Source of the DNA: Siphonodentalium dalli
Lineage: Eukaryota > Mollusca > Scaphopoda > Gadilida > Siphonodentaliidae
Assembly: GCA_032622095.1 (NCBI GenBank)
Contig: CP136068.1
Span: 155,767,151-155,831,150 of the forward strand
Reading direction: 5' to 3'
Length of the DNA stretch: 64,000 bases
Made by a program: the position numbers and the translations under genes. Shown here piece by piece: positions 49,136 through 59,289 of this stretch; the stretch's first letter is position 1, and the number at the start of each line of letters is the position of its first letter. The notes below the pieces were generated by a model that worked only from the letters and a program-made list of their open reading frames with translations, was not told the origin of the DNA and did not search any database.

Positions 49136-50069
49136 ATGTATAAACATCATTTGCGTTATGTTATACATGTAATATTGAAATCTGCTCTACTAGTATTTTG
49201 TTTTTCGTAAGAGACAAAAATCCATTAAATTTCGACGGCACCAGTTATTGGAATTCTGAATTGAAACACCGGGAGGATGCATGTCCCGTTTTAAGTGACA
49301 GCAAATAGATATTGGCCACATGTCTGGCTACCATGCAATACGAACATGTCAGGAACATTTATTCGATTGATTCAATGATTAGTGAAATTTCATGTTCTGG
49401 AAAAGGGCTTGACTTCATATTACTCATTTATTGCGTTACTGGGAATCAGACACCCACCACATGCAGTCGTAGTAAGATGACATAGTAAGATGAACAGATT
49501 CATAGTACTTCCTTGAATGCAACATAACTTGGCGTATGGAAGGAACTGTTATAAGTGAATATCCATACGCCGACCCAAGAAATAACATAACTTTGAATCA
49601 AAGGTACCACTTTTGGGCATGACTATGTCGGATTCAGGTAACTACATGTAGTATTACAAACCAGCTCACTATTTTCACTTCGAGTCAACTGGATGTTCAT
49701 GCCGATCTGCAACCACGCCCCAGATGTTACTATAATAGACAATCGAGAAAGAGAATAGACGATGTATAGTGATGTACCTTATTCAATGGACTAACATGTA
49801 CATCTAAAGACTATACTGAAAACCCCATTCTCTGGTGCAATTATTATTTTATCCAAAAACGTCTTCATTTCGTTGTCTTATAATAGTATTAGTCAAAACA
49901 AAGTAAAGTACAACACCTTGCAAATGCTATCAGGGTAAATTGAGAAAAATATGGTATATGACTGTCATCTTGACATCCAACATGTATCAAGTGGGTGAAT
50001 ATGATGAAAATGATCATTGCATCTATAGATTATGATCCCTCTCACTTCCTTTGCAAAGTTCTGGTCGTT
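49136..50069. other. Spacer within the second foldback
   Basis: No supported gene. GGCGTATGG / CCATACGCC near 49532 and 49562 form a short hairpin. Confidence 0.4.
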
Positions 50070-51175
50070 ACCTTTAAAACGTGGCCAGAATCCCAAATAC
50101 ATTTTCAGCAAAATTCCATACTGCATCCTTTAAAATGAATTTGTCATCCTCAGTAAGGTACTGGGACAACCATAATAGCATATGTAGTTACTATGAGATT
50201 AAATAGTATGTCTAATAACAAAGTAAGTCACAGTTTACGACCTTTGATAGCCATCACAAAATAGTGTTCTGCATATGTGAAAAATGTACTCTTTTTTTAT
50301 AATATATTGATTGCATTTATAACCCTTTACCCAACAAACCGGCCAAAACCGGCCAAATAAAGCTTCAACAGCCTAAAATATCTTCGGTCTGTCTCAATAG
50401 AACCATACAAATATGGATATCATTGGAACCGACTCCTTGACCACATTGTGATAGTTACAGTTATGCCCTGTGCCAATGCATTCTCTTATATATGCGAGTC
50501 GACCATAGGTCGCCTCGCATATATAAGAGAATGCATTGGCCTAAACAAAATCTTTTTTTTAACACTTTTTACCATTTTTTCTTACATTCTTTAACAATTT
50601 TATAATTTGTAATGTGTTAAGCCAATGCATTCTCTTATATATGCGAGGCGACCTATGGTCGACTCGCATATATAAGAGAATGCATTGGCACAGGGCCGTT
50701 CTATTGGGTAAAGGGTTAAAACCACCACAGTTCCGAAACAACAAACACCCATGATACTAATGGTAGTTACATTTACTTGAAGACATGGTCCAAGCTCGTC
50801 AACTGAATTTTAGTCGATTTTAATGTCAAGTTTAGAGAGAGATCATTGATAATATTCGTAATGTATGCGATTACGATAGTTACAATTAACCACGGTACAT
50901 CAGATATGTTAGTATTCAACGCATGTATACATCGCCGATTAACCAAAATTATACATCAACCACAACTTGGAAGCGAATGCAGGCAATCACTGGAGCAATA
51001 TCTACCATTTAAAATATATTGGTCGCCATGTTGACGGTCATTTTGAGCTAAAGTGAATAGTTTACTTCTTTTGAGGCGAAAAGTTCATAGGCATGCATAA
51101 CTTACATCGTCCAGTGTTGAACTATGACTGGAATCCCAATGGATATTTTTGGTGAAATTTAATACTGCGTTTGTA
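50070..51175 (-). repeat. Foldback arm fragment interrupted by a MITE
   Basis: Similar to 39320-40060 (right arm of the first foldback): GTGGCCAGAATCCCAAA near 50082 and CTGGAATCCCAATGGA near 51128. MITE copy 4 (about 50319-50719) sits inside it, so the MITE inserted later. Confidence 0.65.
50319..50719 (-). mobile_element. piggyBac-type double-hairpin MITE, copy 4
   Basis: Right TTAA intact (50716-50719). The left site reads TATAACCC in place of TTAACCC, so its target duplication has mutated. Both hairpins are present. Confidence 0.8.
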
Positions 51176-51944
51176 AAAGCGGCCTAAAGAATGACATAAC
51201 CCAGGGATATGATACTTAGCATGAAACATACAACACAAGAAAACCAATGTCAGATATGGTAACGCGCTCAAGATCATATATTATATACCCATGATTGTAA
51301 TTATAGAATATAAAATATATTGGTTTCGCGAATGACTATCTCAGAATTCCGTTAAAATAACAATAACAACCAGCACCTAATTAACGAACCGGCGGCCGAC
51401 TCCGCCGTCTCCGACCACAACCCCCATTGGGCTGCAGAACGAAAACAGTCTATAAAAGTTGAAATATAAGATTTACAAATTATCTTTTTCATTTATTTTA
51501 TTTGTAATTGATATAGCTTATCACAAACCAAAAATAAACATTATTGACATAACCTTAATTAACGACAATAAACTAAATTGAAATTCCCAACTGCACCTTT
51601 TACCGGACTCGGCCTCCGGCTCGCAGTTCGACTTTTAATCATCCCAAAAATTCCAATTCTATGAATAAAACACCCATGCTAATATCAGCGCCCAGGCGAA
51701 ACGAGAATCTCTACATTAGTATACACGCGGCGCGCGTAATAAAGCGAGAATTCGCCGCTAGTTAACTAACAGCAGAAACTGATAAGAAAATATCAGTGAA
51801 AAATCTAATTTTCCAGTTCCGGTGTCCTATTTGGCAGCCATCACAATACGATGCATTTCATCGTGAACTTTAAAACGCGATGCATCAGAATCGCGATGAA
51901 TCGGTGCAGCCCTAACAACGACACACTCAATAAGCCTCCCAGTT
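51176..51944. other. Spacer with a GC-rich patch, no gene seen
   Basis: Around 51389-51440 the sequence is locally GC-rich (CCGGCGGCCGACTCCGCCGT). A short piece near 51775-51840 resembles the foldback arm (CAGTTCCGGTGTCCTATTTG). Confidence 0.4.
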
Positions 51945-52344
51945 TTAACCCTTTACCCAACAAACCGGCCAAAACCGGCCAAATAAAGCTTCAACAGCCT
52001 AAAATATCTTCGGTCTGTCTCAATGGAACCATACAAATATGGATATCATTGGAACCGGCCCCTTGACCACATTGTGATAGTTACAGTTATGCCCTGTGCC
52101 AATGCATTCTCTTATATATGCGAGTCGACCATAGGTCGCCTCGCATATATAAGAGAATGCATTGGCCTAAAAAAATACTTTTTTTAACACTTTTTACCAT
52201 TTTTTCTTACATTCTTTAACAATTTTATAATTTTTAATGTGTTAAGCCAATGCATTCTCTTATATATGCGAGGCGACCTATGGTCGACTCGCATATATAA
52301 AAGAATGCATTGGCACAGGGCCGTTCTGTTGGGTAAAGGGTTAA
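51945..52344 (-). mobile_element. piggyBac-type double-hairpin MITE, copy 5
   Basis: TTAA at 51945-51948 and 52341-52344. 400 bp, both hairpins intact, same orientation as copies 3 and 4. It lies about 400 bp upstream of the ZU5 locus. Confidence 0.85.
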
Positions 52345-52351
52345 ACACTAG

Positions 52352-52463
52352 CCTGAGTTTATGTGACTGTCATTTGCAGAATGAGGTCCCCAGATGGTGG
52401 ATTTAGTAACGCTATCCCGCATAGCGGGCTAGCATCAATAAAATCACCCTCTGGGGACCTCAT
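52352..52463 (+). mobile_element. Small hairpin MITE, ATGAGGTCCCCAGA ends, copy 2
   Basis: ATGAGGTCCCCAGA at 52381 is mirrored by TCTGGGGACCTCAT ending at 52463. The left flank (CTGAGTTTATGTGACTGTCA) is also shared with copy 3 near 56707, so the element extends to about 52352. Confidence 0.7.
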
Positions 52464-52748
52464 GCTGCTTAGGCCTCATCTTCGCTGGAATGTTTCTTTA
52501 TTATATTTCTTTAGAAACTTTTTACATAGAACATTGAACATGTATATTTCAAGAAACTAAACAATAAATATTAATATTTTACAGCAATACAACACTGGCG
52601 GGTGATAAGCCAGATGTGCCGACTTGGACAATGAAACAATGAAAAGAAACGGAGTTAATGACAGCATCATGGCAAGTATCGGATAGAGTAATCCTTCTTG
52701 ATCGGTGGTTGTGCCAGTTCGCCACATTACCGGAGTGGTCACATCATA

Positions 52749-52871
52749 ATGAGCACCATGGAGTTTGATCTACAACCAGCTCAGGGTGAAGAACGAGATC
52801 TGGAGTATAAGTTAAAGCCACTCGATGGCACACGCAGTAAGCGATACAAACCCGACCAACAACATCGGTGA
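52749..52871 (+). CDS. 40-codon frame overlapping the ZU5 start; probable original N-terminus
   Basis: Starts ATG at 52749 (a second Met at codon 4) and stops at 52869-52871. Its peptide QPAQGEERDLEYKLK ... SKRYK is clearly paralogous to QPAQDEERELEYK ... SKRYKL at residues 296-320 of the downstream ZU5 protein. In that second copy the frame continues into NIGDD. Here about 17 bp are missing just before the equivalent NIGDE, so the frame no longer enters the ZU5 domain. Either the gene has lost its natural start, or translation starts at 52825, or an assembly indel is present. Confidence 0.5.
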   Translation: MSTMEFDLQPAQGEERDLEYKLKPLDGTRSKRYKPDQQHR

Positions 52872-54531
52872 CGAGATTAAGTATACTGATATACACTATG
52901 ATCCCAAACTCTCGCCAAGTTGGGACACGTTGACGATGTTTGCAGAAAGTGGAGGTAAGCTGGAACACCCGGAGTCTGATATTCGACTGATTGTTCCCGA
53001 TGGAGCAGTGAAAGGTGTGGCTTGTGTCCGTGCGTCCGTTTGTGCTGATAGACGCCGGATACTAAAAAACTTCCATATTCCTCATGACGTTCATATCATA
53101 TCCTCTGCTGTCGAGTACCATCTAAGTGGTGTGACCAGATTCGACAAACATGTCGAAATAGAGGTTAAACTGACAGAACCCTTCACATGTGGAACGGTGT
53201 ACACATTCTCCCACCAGAGTAGGCCTACGCATAATCAACTCAACGGAGTTCCTTCTATGCACAGAGGAAAGGAAAACACAGAATTCGAGGTGTACTTCGA
53301 ACAGACCGGGGAATGTTCAATTACAATCTATGCGAGACACTTTTGTGGATTTTTCGTCTGTCAGCGATGCACAGAAAATATAGTGAAAGCGTTCATATAT
53401 GACATGTATGCCAAAGACATAGGCGACAGAGTGGAGCGAGAACTGGAGATACCGGAGTTAACGTCAATTAACGTCGAAAAAGACAGAGTCGGACGTCTAT
53501 TGGCGTGCATCGGTGACAAAATCAGTCCGATCAGGTATATATATGACAATCACAATCGCACCCCGGATGACGTTATAGTTGACGAATCGGTTTTTGAAAG
53601 AGCGAAACGAAGACTGCGTGAATCATTTCGACGACCACGCTTGGAAGGACGTCGTAATCAGAATCTTCATAGGACATCAGGACATCAGGACATCAGGACA
53701 TCAGGACAACCAGCCCAGGATGAAGAACGAGAACTGGAGTATAAGCACACACTCGATAGCGCATGCAGTAAGCGATACAAACTCAACGAGATCGAACGTC
53801 GGCTGCGGAACATCGGTGACGACATCATGTATACTCATGACAATAGCACCCCAGATAACATTAGGGAAAGAGATTGTCATAAGGATACCCAGATTACAAT
53901 TGAAACAGCGAAACGAAGTCTGCGTGAATTATTTCGACGACCACGCTTGGAAGGACGTCGTAATCAGAGTCGTCGTCTGACCTTATCAGAGTCTTCGTCG
54001 GAAGACCTCCCGCTATCTCATGAAGTTTATAGTCACATTGACCCTGACCACATGACACTTAACACTTCAAACGTGAAACCAGACATAACTCCAATGCAAG
54101 ATGATGCACAAACAATGTTGACCTTTGATGAATGGGATATCCCAACATACGATTTGTGCGAGGATGACTCAAACGCCATATTTAAAGCTTACATTAAGTG
54201 CCGCAAGGTGCGACATGACAGTGATGTGACTGTTGGTATAGAGCATGGCGAGATTGTCGATGACATGCATCACGTGATTCACCAATTAAATGACGTCACT
54301 AGGGAGAAAAATGAGGAGGTACTCGTTTCAGAGAAAGGTTGCGAGACACAAACTCTTAACTCGATGACCCCAGCGACTCACATTTACCTCTATCAGATTG
54401 AGGATGGCAGCGCTTCAGACTCCGACATTCACCGCGAATGCCGCTTAGTATCCCGGAGCAGATATATTACGACACACATGTGGAACCAACGGCGTACGAC
54501 ACTCTCAGATCTGTCACTGGGCTCACATTAA
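52825..54531 (+). CDS. ZU5 domain protein, unit A, with repeated Arg-rich C-terminal segments
   Basis: 568-codon frame. Residues about 43-182 form a ZU5 domain: GGKLEHPESDIRLIVPDGAV, then HIISSAVEYHLSGVTRFDKH, EIEVKLTEPFTCGTVYTFSH and GECSITIYARHFCGFF. ZU5 is a beta-rich module found in UNC5, ankyrins and PIDD, usually followed by UPA and death domains, for intracellular protein contacts. After it come two related segments ending in RESFRRPRLEGRRNQ (about 266-279) and RELFRRPRLEGRRNQ (about 367-381). Between them lies a GHQDIRTSG microsatellite. An acidic Ser-rich tail follows. Compared with unit B it lacks about 29 residues between GVP and GKENTE, a clean in-frame deletion between ACAG words. 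No splice sites were needed. The last 30 residues are probably out of frame, because the next frame (from 54438) carries the better continuation. Confidence 0.75.
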   Translation: MAHAVSDTNPTNNIGDEIKYTDIHYDPKLSPSWDTLTMFAESGGKLEHPESDIRLIVPDGAVKGVACVRASVCADRRRILKNFHIPHDVHIISSAVEYHLSGVTRFDKHVEIEVKLTEPFTCGTVYTFSHQSRPTHNQLNGVPSMHRGKENTEFEVYFEQTGECSITIYARHFCGFFVCQRCTENIVKAFIYDMYAKDIGDRVERELEIPELTSINVEKDRVGRLLACIGDKISPIRYIYDNHNRTPDDVIVDESVFERAKRRLRESFRRPRLEGRRNQNLHRTSGHQDIRTSGQPAQDEERELEYKHTLDSACSKRYKLNEIERRLRNIGDDIMYTHDNSTPDNIRERDCHKDTQITIETAKRSLRELFRRPRLEGRRNQSRRLTLSESSSEDLPLSHEVYSHIDPDHMTLNTSNVKPDITPMQDDAQTMLTFDEWDIPTYDLCEDDSNAIFKAYIKCRKVRHDSDVTVGIEHGEIVDDMHHVIHQLNDVTREKNEEVLVSEKGCETQTLNSMTPATHIYLYQIEDGSASDSDIHRECRLVSRSRYITTHMWNQRRTTLSDLSLGSH

Positions 54532-54752
54532 GTGATGTAAACAAAGAGGAGATCATATCACCATTAACTGTTGTCTCGCAGGAAGAGCTCAACGAATTTT
54601 TGCTAAGTTTCCGTCAAGCTGTGAAATATCGGAGAGTCGACAAATGCTCTATGAATGTGCGTTCCACTGATTTGGGAGTGTTTAGCAGCCGGAACCCAAG
54701 CACTGACCATGAGAGCTACTGTTGCCAAACAGAACCGACATCGATGTCGTAA
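54438..54752 (+). CDS. Frame-shifted middle segment of the ZU5 locus
   Basis: Overlaps the end of unit A by 94 bp in another frame and reads 104 codons: SIPEQIYYDTHVEPTAYDTL, then GLTLSDVNKEEIISP and SQEELNEFLLSFRQAVKYRR. The acidic/hydrophobic pattern and composition resemble a real coding segment. It runs into NPSTDHESYCCQ, where the third frame (from 54722) takes over toward unit B. I read this as part of one original long exon broken by two shifts, not as a separate gene. Confidence 0.45.
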   Translation: MPLSIPEQIYYDTHVEPTAYDTLRSVTGLTLSDVNKEEIISPLTVVSQEELNEFLLSFRQAVKYRRVDKCSMNVRSTDLGVFSSRNPSTDHESYCCQTEPTSMS

Positions 54753-55672
54753 TGGCTGAGTCTGAAACGATAGGAGAATACTTCTCTAGTGATAACCATG
54801 TGAGTTTCAGAATATTTTTACCAAGTACCAAATTATCAGAGAAAATATTCATGACCTCGCGTGACCTCACTACGTTGTACAACATATGTTACCACGAGTC
54901 AATTTTCCCCGATGCCATCCTTTTCCGAGTTTTCAGGGAAGCGCATCGCGATGATGAGCAGATCTTTCCAGAGATAGACTATGATCCGAAACTCTCGCCA
55001 AGTTGGGATACGTTGAAGATGTTTGCAGACAGTGGAGGTAAGCTGGAACATCCGGAGTCTGATATTCGACTGGTTATTCCCGATGGAGCAGTGAAAGGTG
55101 TGGCTTGTGTCCGTGCTTCCGTTTGTGCTGATAGACGCCGCATACGAAAAAACTTCCATATTCCTCATGGCGTTCATATCATATCCCCTGCTGTCGAGTA
55201 CCATCTAAGTGGTGTGACCAGATTTGACAAACATGTCGAAATAGAGGTTCAACTGACAGAACCCTTCACATGTGGAACGGTGTACACATTTTCCCACCAG
55301 AGTAGGCCTACGCATAATCAACTCAACGAAGTTCCTCCTAAGCACAGCAATCGCGACTTCTCGGATTATCGTTCTTGCAGTAAATTGTATTGTTTGCCAC
55401 GGAAATCAACGAGGTTGGCCGATTGTAAGGACAGAGGAAAGGAAAACACAGAATCCGGGGTGTACTTCGAACAAACCGGGGAATGTTCCATTACAATCTA
55501 TGCAAGACACTTTTGTGGATTTTTCGTCTGTCAGCGATGCAAAGATGATATACCTGAAGCGTTCGTGGCTCAGGTGTATGCCAAGTATATAGACAGAGGA
55601 GACAGAGGACTGGAGCTAGAGCTGAAGGTTGTGTATCTGATGATGATGAGAACCATACGAGATTTCTGTAAG
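54722..55672 (+). CDS. ZU5 domain protein, unit B, exon with 3' donor
   Basis: Open from 54722. Residues about 12-85 precede the domain (AESETIGEYFSSDNHVSFRI ... LTTLYNICYHESIFPDA). A ZU5 domain spans about 106-282 and is nearly identical to unit A over its core (SGGKLEHPESDIRL, VKGVACVRASVCADRRRI), plus the 29 residues missing from A (around DYRSCSKLYCLPRK). The frame formally runs to 55792. However, AAG then GTATGT at 55673 is a good phase-0 donor, and the last residues would be encoded by a Helitron insertion, so I end the exon at 55672. Two later phase-0 exons (60127, 63745) fit as continuation. It may act in death-domain or innate immune signalling, inferred from family only. Confidence 0.7.
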
Positions 55673-55724
55673 GTATGTACATACAATCGGGGATGCAACA
55701 ACATGGGATTTGGGGCGTCTCATC

Positions 55725-55945
55725 TAAATATATTTTGGAACTTCTGTCTATATGTGTGTATGTATGTGTGTATGTGTGTTTGTGTGTTATAGCTGAAAAC
55801 TGCTTGACCGATCCGACTCAAATTTGGTATATAGGCCTTCTTTGATCCCGGGAACAATATGCATATTTCTGGACCAATCGAACAATAGTTTTTTTCTTTC
55901 TCCTAATACTTAAATAGCCCCGATGAAGTCAGACACATCAGCTAG
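55725..55945 (+). mobile_element. Helitron-like element, copy E, in the ZU5 intron
   Basis: Starts TCTAAATATATTTTGGAAC after an A (55724) and ends CTAG at 55942-55945 before T. A weakened hairpin CCCCGATGAAGTC precedes the end. A GTGTATGT/TGTGTTTG-rich stretch replaces the CTGT repeats of copies A-C. It lies 52 bp after the donor of the ZU5 unit B exon. Confidence 0.7.
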
Positions 55946-56063
55946 TTTTCAATATTTGGAAATTGTCCCTGTTTGGATGATGTGAGACTGGGAAATAAGT
56001 TGTTTTTGTTTTAATTAAACTTATTGTTATTAATCCATTGTTGACTGAAGCTTCCTGATTTAT

Positions 56064-56258
56064 TGCGAAAACCCTGTGCCAATGCATTCTCTTATATATG
56101 CGAGTCGCACATAGGAAGCCTCACATATATAAGAGAATTTGCATTGGCCTTGCTAACAATATTTAACTTGATCTTGTAAGCCAGTCCATTGTCTTATATG
56201 TGCGAGGCTCCTATGGGAGACTCGCACATATAAGAGGATGCACTGGCACAGGGTCTTT
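56064..56258. mobile_element. Diverged double-hairpin element (variant ends)
   Basis: Opens GCGAAAACCCTGTGCCAATG. It has two palindromes: AATGCATTCTCTTATATATG with CATATATAAGAGAATTTGCATT, then CCATTGTCTTATATGTGCGA with CTCGCACATATAAGAGG. It closes GGCACAGGGTCTTTAA. It lacks the CCCTTTACCCAACA ends, so it is a sister family of the TTAA MITE. Confidence 0.7.
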
Positions 56259-56304
56259 AATGTGCACAATCACCCGAGCTCTACTCAATTTTAAAATGGC
56301 ATAA

Positions 56305-56690
56305 GGCCAAAAAAAATAATACCTGTGTTTAGGGTTTCCCTACCTACCCTAGAAAAAGGTGCCTACCCAAAACTTTTTGTTGGACTGTATAGACACAGAA
56401 CACTTTTTTTATCAGTGGGAAAGCTATCTTACCAATTTTGAAACCTCTCCTATAATTTTTTTTAGAAGTTTTATTAGTCTAGTGCTCTGACTAGTTCAAG
56501 ATATTAACAGTATTTAGTATTGAACCTTTCAGTTGATCTGAATTGTGAAGCTTTCTAGATTGAATTTTCAATGACCCAATGGAATTCAGAATAAAAATAT
56601 TTAATAAAAAAATAAAATTCCCTACCTTAACCTACCCTAATTATTTTAGACCGTGTAACCCTAAACACAGGTATTATTTTTTTTGACCTG
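56305..56690. mobile_element. 386-bp MITE with about 32-bp inverted ends
   Basis: GGCCAAAAAAAATAATACCT at 56305 continuing into GTGTTTAGGGTTTCC is mirrored by GTAACCCTAAACACAGG and TATTATTTTTTTTGACC near 56656-56687. Inside are inverted CCCTACCTACCCTAG / CCTACCTTAACCTACCC words. Confidence 0.75.
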
Positions 56691-56702
56691 AGCTTTGACA
56701 AC

Positions 56703-56790
56703 AAGTCTGAGTTTAGTGTGCCTGTTATTTGCAGAATGAGGTCCCCAGGCAGTGAATTTAGTGAACGATATCCCGCATATATTTTCAAAT
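56703..56790 (+). mobile_element. Small hairpin MITE, copy 3 (right end lost)
   Basis: Shares GTCTGAGTTTAGTGTGCCTG and GCAGAATGAGGTCCCCAG with copy 2. The right mirror half is absent, the sequence diverging after ATCCCGCAT. Confidence 0.6.
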
Positions 56791-57300
56791 ATCTGTCGTC
56801 GGCTAATTTCTCTTGAATACCCCTCTAATTAATAATAGACCATTCCAATATATATAGAGGATACCTGCGATTCTCAAGTCAATTCATCATTCTTGTTCCG
56901 GTCAATCGACTGGACGGTCGCACTGTGCTTGACCCACGAGCCGTTGATTGACCGTGAGTTTTTTGTCGGGCTTGGCTGGACATGGATAGCTTAATCCCCA
57001 GCCAAGTCCGCATCGTGCTGAGCATTTTCCAGTCTGCCCATTGTGTTAGCTAGCATGTCCATGCTAACGCGGGCAGACTGGATATGGTACTGGAGTACCA
57101 GGTCACGCCAGAACCCTCTACCGGCCGTGACTTGGAGGTACAGACTGGAACCCACCAGTCGGGGGCCAACCAGAGGACACAGACCGGGATCAGGAGGAAG
57201 ACAAAGACTCCCGCCCGACACCGAAGAGACTCAGACAGGGGGCCAGGTGGAGAAAGCTGAGAGACGCCCAGCTCCCCTCCACTTGGCTCGTATATAGGTA
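56791..57300. other. GC-rich segment with overlapping short frames, unrecognised
   Basis: From about 57040 to 57290 base composition rises and all three plus frames, plus a minus one, stay open for 60-80 codons. One plus frame reads QPEDTDRDQEEDKDSRPTPK, charged like a gag-type or low-complexity protein. No domain is recognised. Coding potential cannot be decided by eye. Confidence 0.3.
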
Positions 57301-58195
57301 GTATTCACCGACCACTCCATCCCGCCACCCATAGTATCTTATGCGCCGCAGACGCTCGTATATAGGTAGTACCCACCCACCACCCCCATAGTATCTTATG
57401 CGCCGCAGGCGCTCGTATATAGGTAGTACCCGCCACCCATAGTATCTTATGCGCCGCATGCGCTCGTATATAGGTAGTACCCATCCCCCTCCCCATCCCG
57501 CCACCCATATTATGTTATGCGCCGCAGGCGCTCGTATATAGGTAGTACCCACCCACCTCCCCATCCCGCCACCCATAGTATCTTATGCGCCGCAGGCGCT
57601 CGTATATATATATATAGGTAGTACCCACCCACCACCCCGCCACCCATAGTATCTTATGCGCCGCAGACGCTCGTATATATGTAGTACCCACCCACCACCC
57701 CACCCCGCCACCCATAGTATCTTATGCGCCGCAGGCGCTCGTATATAGGTAGTACCCACCGACCACCCCACCCCGCCACCCATAGTATCTTATGCGCCGC
57801 ATGCGCTCGTATATAGGTAGTACCCATCCCGCCACCCATAGTATGTTATACGCCGCAGGCGCTCGTATATAGGTAGTACCCACCCACCTCCCCATCCCGC
57901 CACCCATAGTATCTTATGCGCCGCAGGCGCTCGTATATATATAGGTAGTACCCACCCACCACCCCGCCACCCATAGTATATTATGCGCCGCAGGCGCTCG
58001 TATATAGGTAGTACCCACCCAGCACCCCGCCACCCATAATATCTTATGCGCCGCAGGCGCTCGTATATAGGTAGTACCCACCCGCCACCCATAGTATCTT
58101 ATGCGCCGCAGGCGCTCGTATATAGGTAGTACCCACCCACCTCCCCATCCCGCAATCCATAGTATCTTATGCGCCGCAGGCGCTCGTATATAGGT
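57300..58195 (+). repeat. GC-rich minisatellite, about 13 units of 56-76 bp
   Basis: The unit is GCGCCGCAGGCGCTCGTATA, then TAGGTAGTACCCACCCACC, then a variable CCCCGCCACCCATAGTATCT and TAT. Units differ by insertion or deletion of CCACC and TATA blocks. Frames of 60-130 codons on the minus strand (spelling repeats of YYLYTSACGA or TTYIRAPAAHKILW) come from the repeat. Confidence 0.95.
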
Positions 58196-58296
58196 ACCTA
58201 TGTACGAGCGCCTGCGGTGCAAAATATACTTATGGCGGGATGGGGAGGTGGTGGGTACTACCTATATACGAGCCCCTGTGGCGCATAAGATACTTC
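58196..58296 (-). repeat. Inverted terminal units capping the array
   Basis: After TATAGGTACCTATGTACGAG the repeat runs in the opposite orientation for about 1.5 units (GCGCCTGCGGTGCAAAATAT ... TACTACCTATATACGAGC). The junction TATAGGTACCTA is palindromic. Confidence 0.85.
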
Positions 58297-58700
58297 CTTC
58301 CCTCCGATGCTGAACTAAGAAGAGAAGCCGGCGTCGCCAACACCACACCAAATTGAAGAAGAGCGTTCAACCCTCAAATCAGCGATTTTACACTACCACT
58401 CGTATCCACTCACCAACTATACGAATTCTTCCTGCTGAGGGATCGCCAGGTGTACAGAGGACCAGACGAGCAGGACCCTGCACAAGGAAGGGCCACAGTA
58501 ATTAAATGAGGCCAAATTGGCTTCTCCAGAAATACTCCACTACCAGGAAAGAAGAAATGGTGTTCCTATACACATCAACAAATTGCTATTTTCTTTTCTT
58601 TTTTCTTGATTATTTGAATTAAAGGCAAAAAATGAGGGGTTAATGGGAGGACCAATCGGTCCTTCCGACAATCCCGGGGCTAGCCCCCCCCCCCCCCCCC
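58297..58700. other. Unrecognised possible coding remnant and C-run
   Basis: A short plus frame ends THQLYEFFLLRDRQVYRGPD ... RATVIK at about 58508. Its composition resembles protein, but no domain or start was found. A run of about 20 C lies at 58685-58701. Confidence 0.25.
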
Positions 58701-58736
58701 CAAACCACTCCCCCTTAAAATTCTTCTCAACTTAAT

Positions 58737-58877
58737 CTCAAGTGAATACCAGAATTACCTCATGAGTGGCTACAGTGCAATATAACTACATTGGGATGGC
58801 TTATAGGTAGTATACAAGTGGCAATTGTTATATTCCAATATAGCCACAGATGAGGTAATTCCAGTATTCACTCAAGG
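58737..58877. repeat. Hairpin repeat
   Basis: CTCAAGTGAATACCAGAATT ... ACCTCATGAGTGGCTA at 58737 is mirrored by TAGCCACAGATGAGGTAATT ... CCAGTATTCACTCAAG ending near 58876. Arms about 55 bp. Confidence 0.8.
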
Positions 58878-59289
58878 ACCGCAGGTATTCTATTTATTAT
58901 GTGCTCGACAAATTAGCCACGCATAAGTACGATAATTAAGTAGAAATACACCACATGAACCCCTTGTTTTGGTCAATCAGCTGATCGGCGCCGACAGACA
59001 ACTCACTACCAGTACTACATTAATTCTCATTTGAAACAAGCGTCTACACGAAAAAATAGTCCCGGATATTCCCGCCCAAAACGACACCAATATATATGAT
59101 ATCAAATTGCTTAAATCAAAGAATCATTATTTCAAGTTTGAAAACTAATTCACAATATTCAGTAGGCATACTAGTACTACCAGTAATCAATCATCAAAAT
59201 CGATCAAGACAAATTGTCAATGTCAATTTTGGTTAAACCTTTCATGACGGGGTTTCATGGCGGGAGCTGTGCTGGTGCAGCATTACATA
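58878..59289. other. Spacer with no gene seen
   Basis: No supported feature. Confidence 0.4.

Noticed and set aside
57190-58222. Series of 60-130-codon minus frames with repeated YYLYTSACGA-type peptides
   Set aside because: Translations of the GC-rich minisatellite, open in shifting frames.
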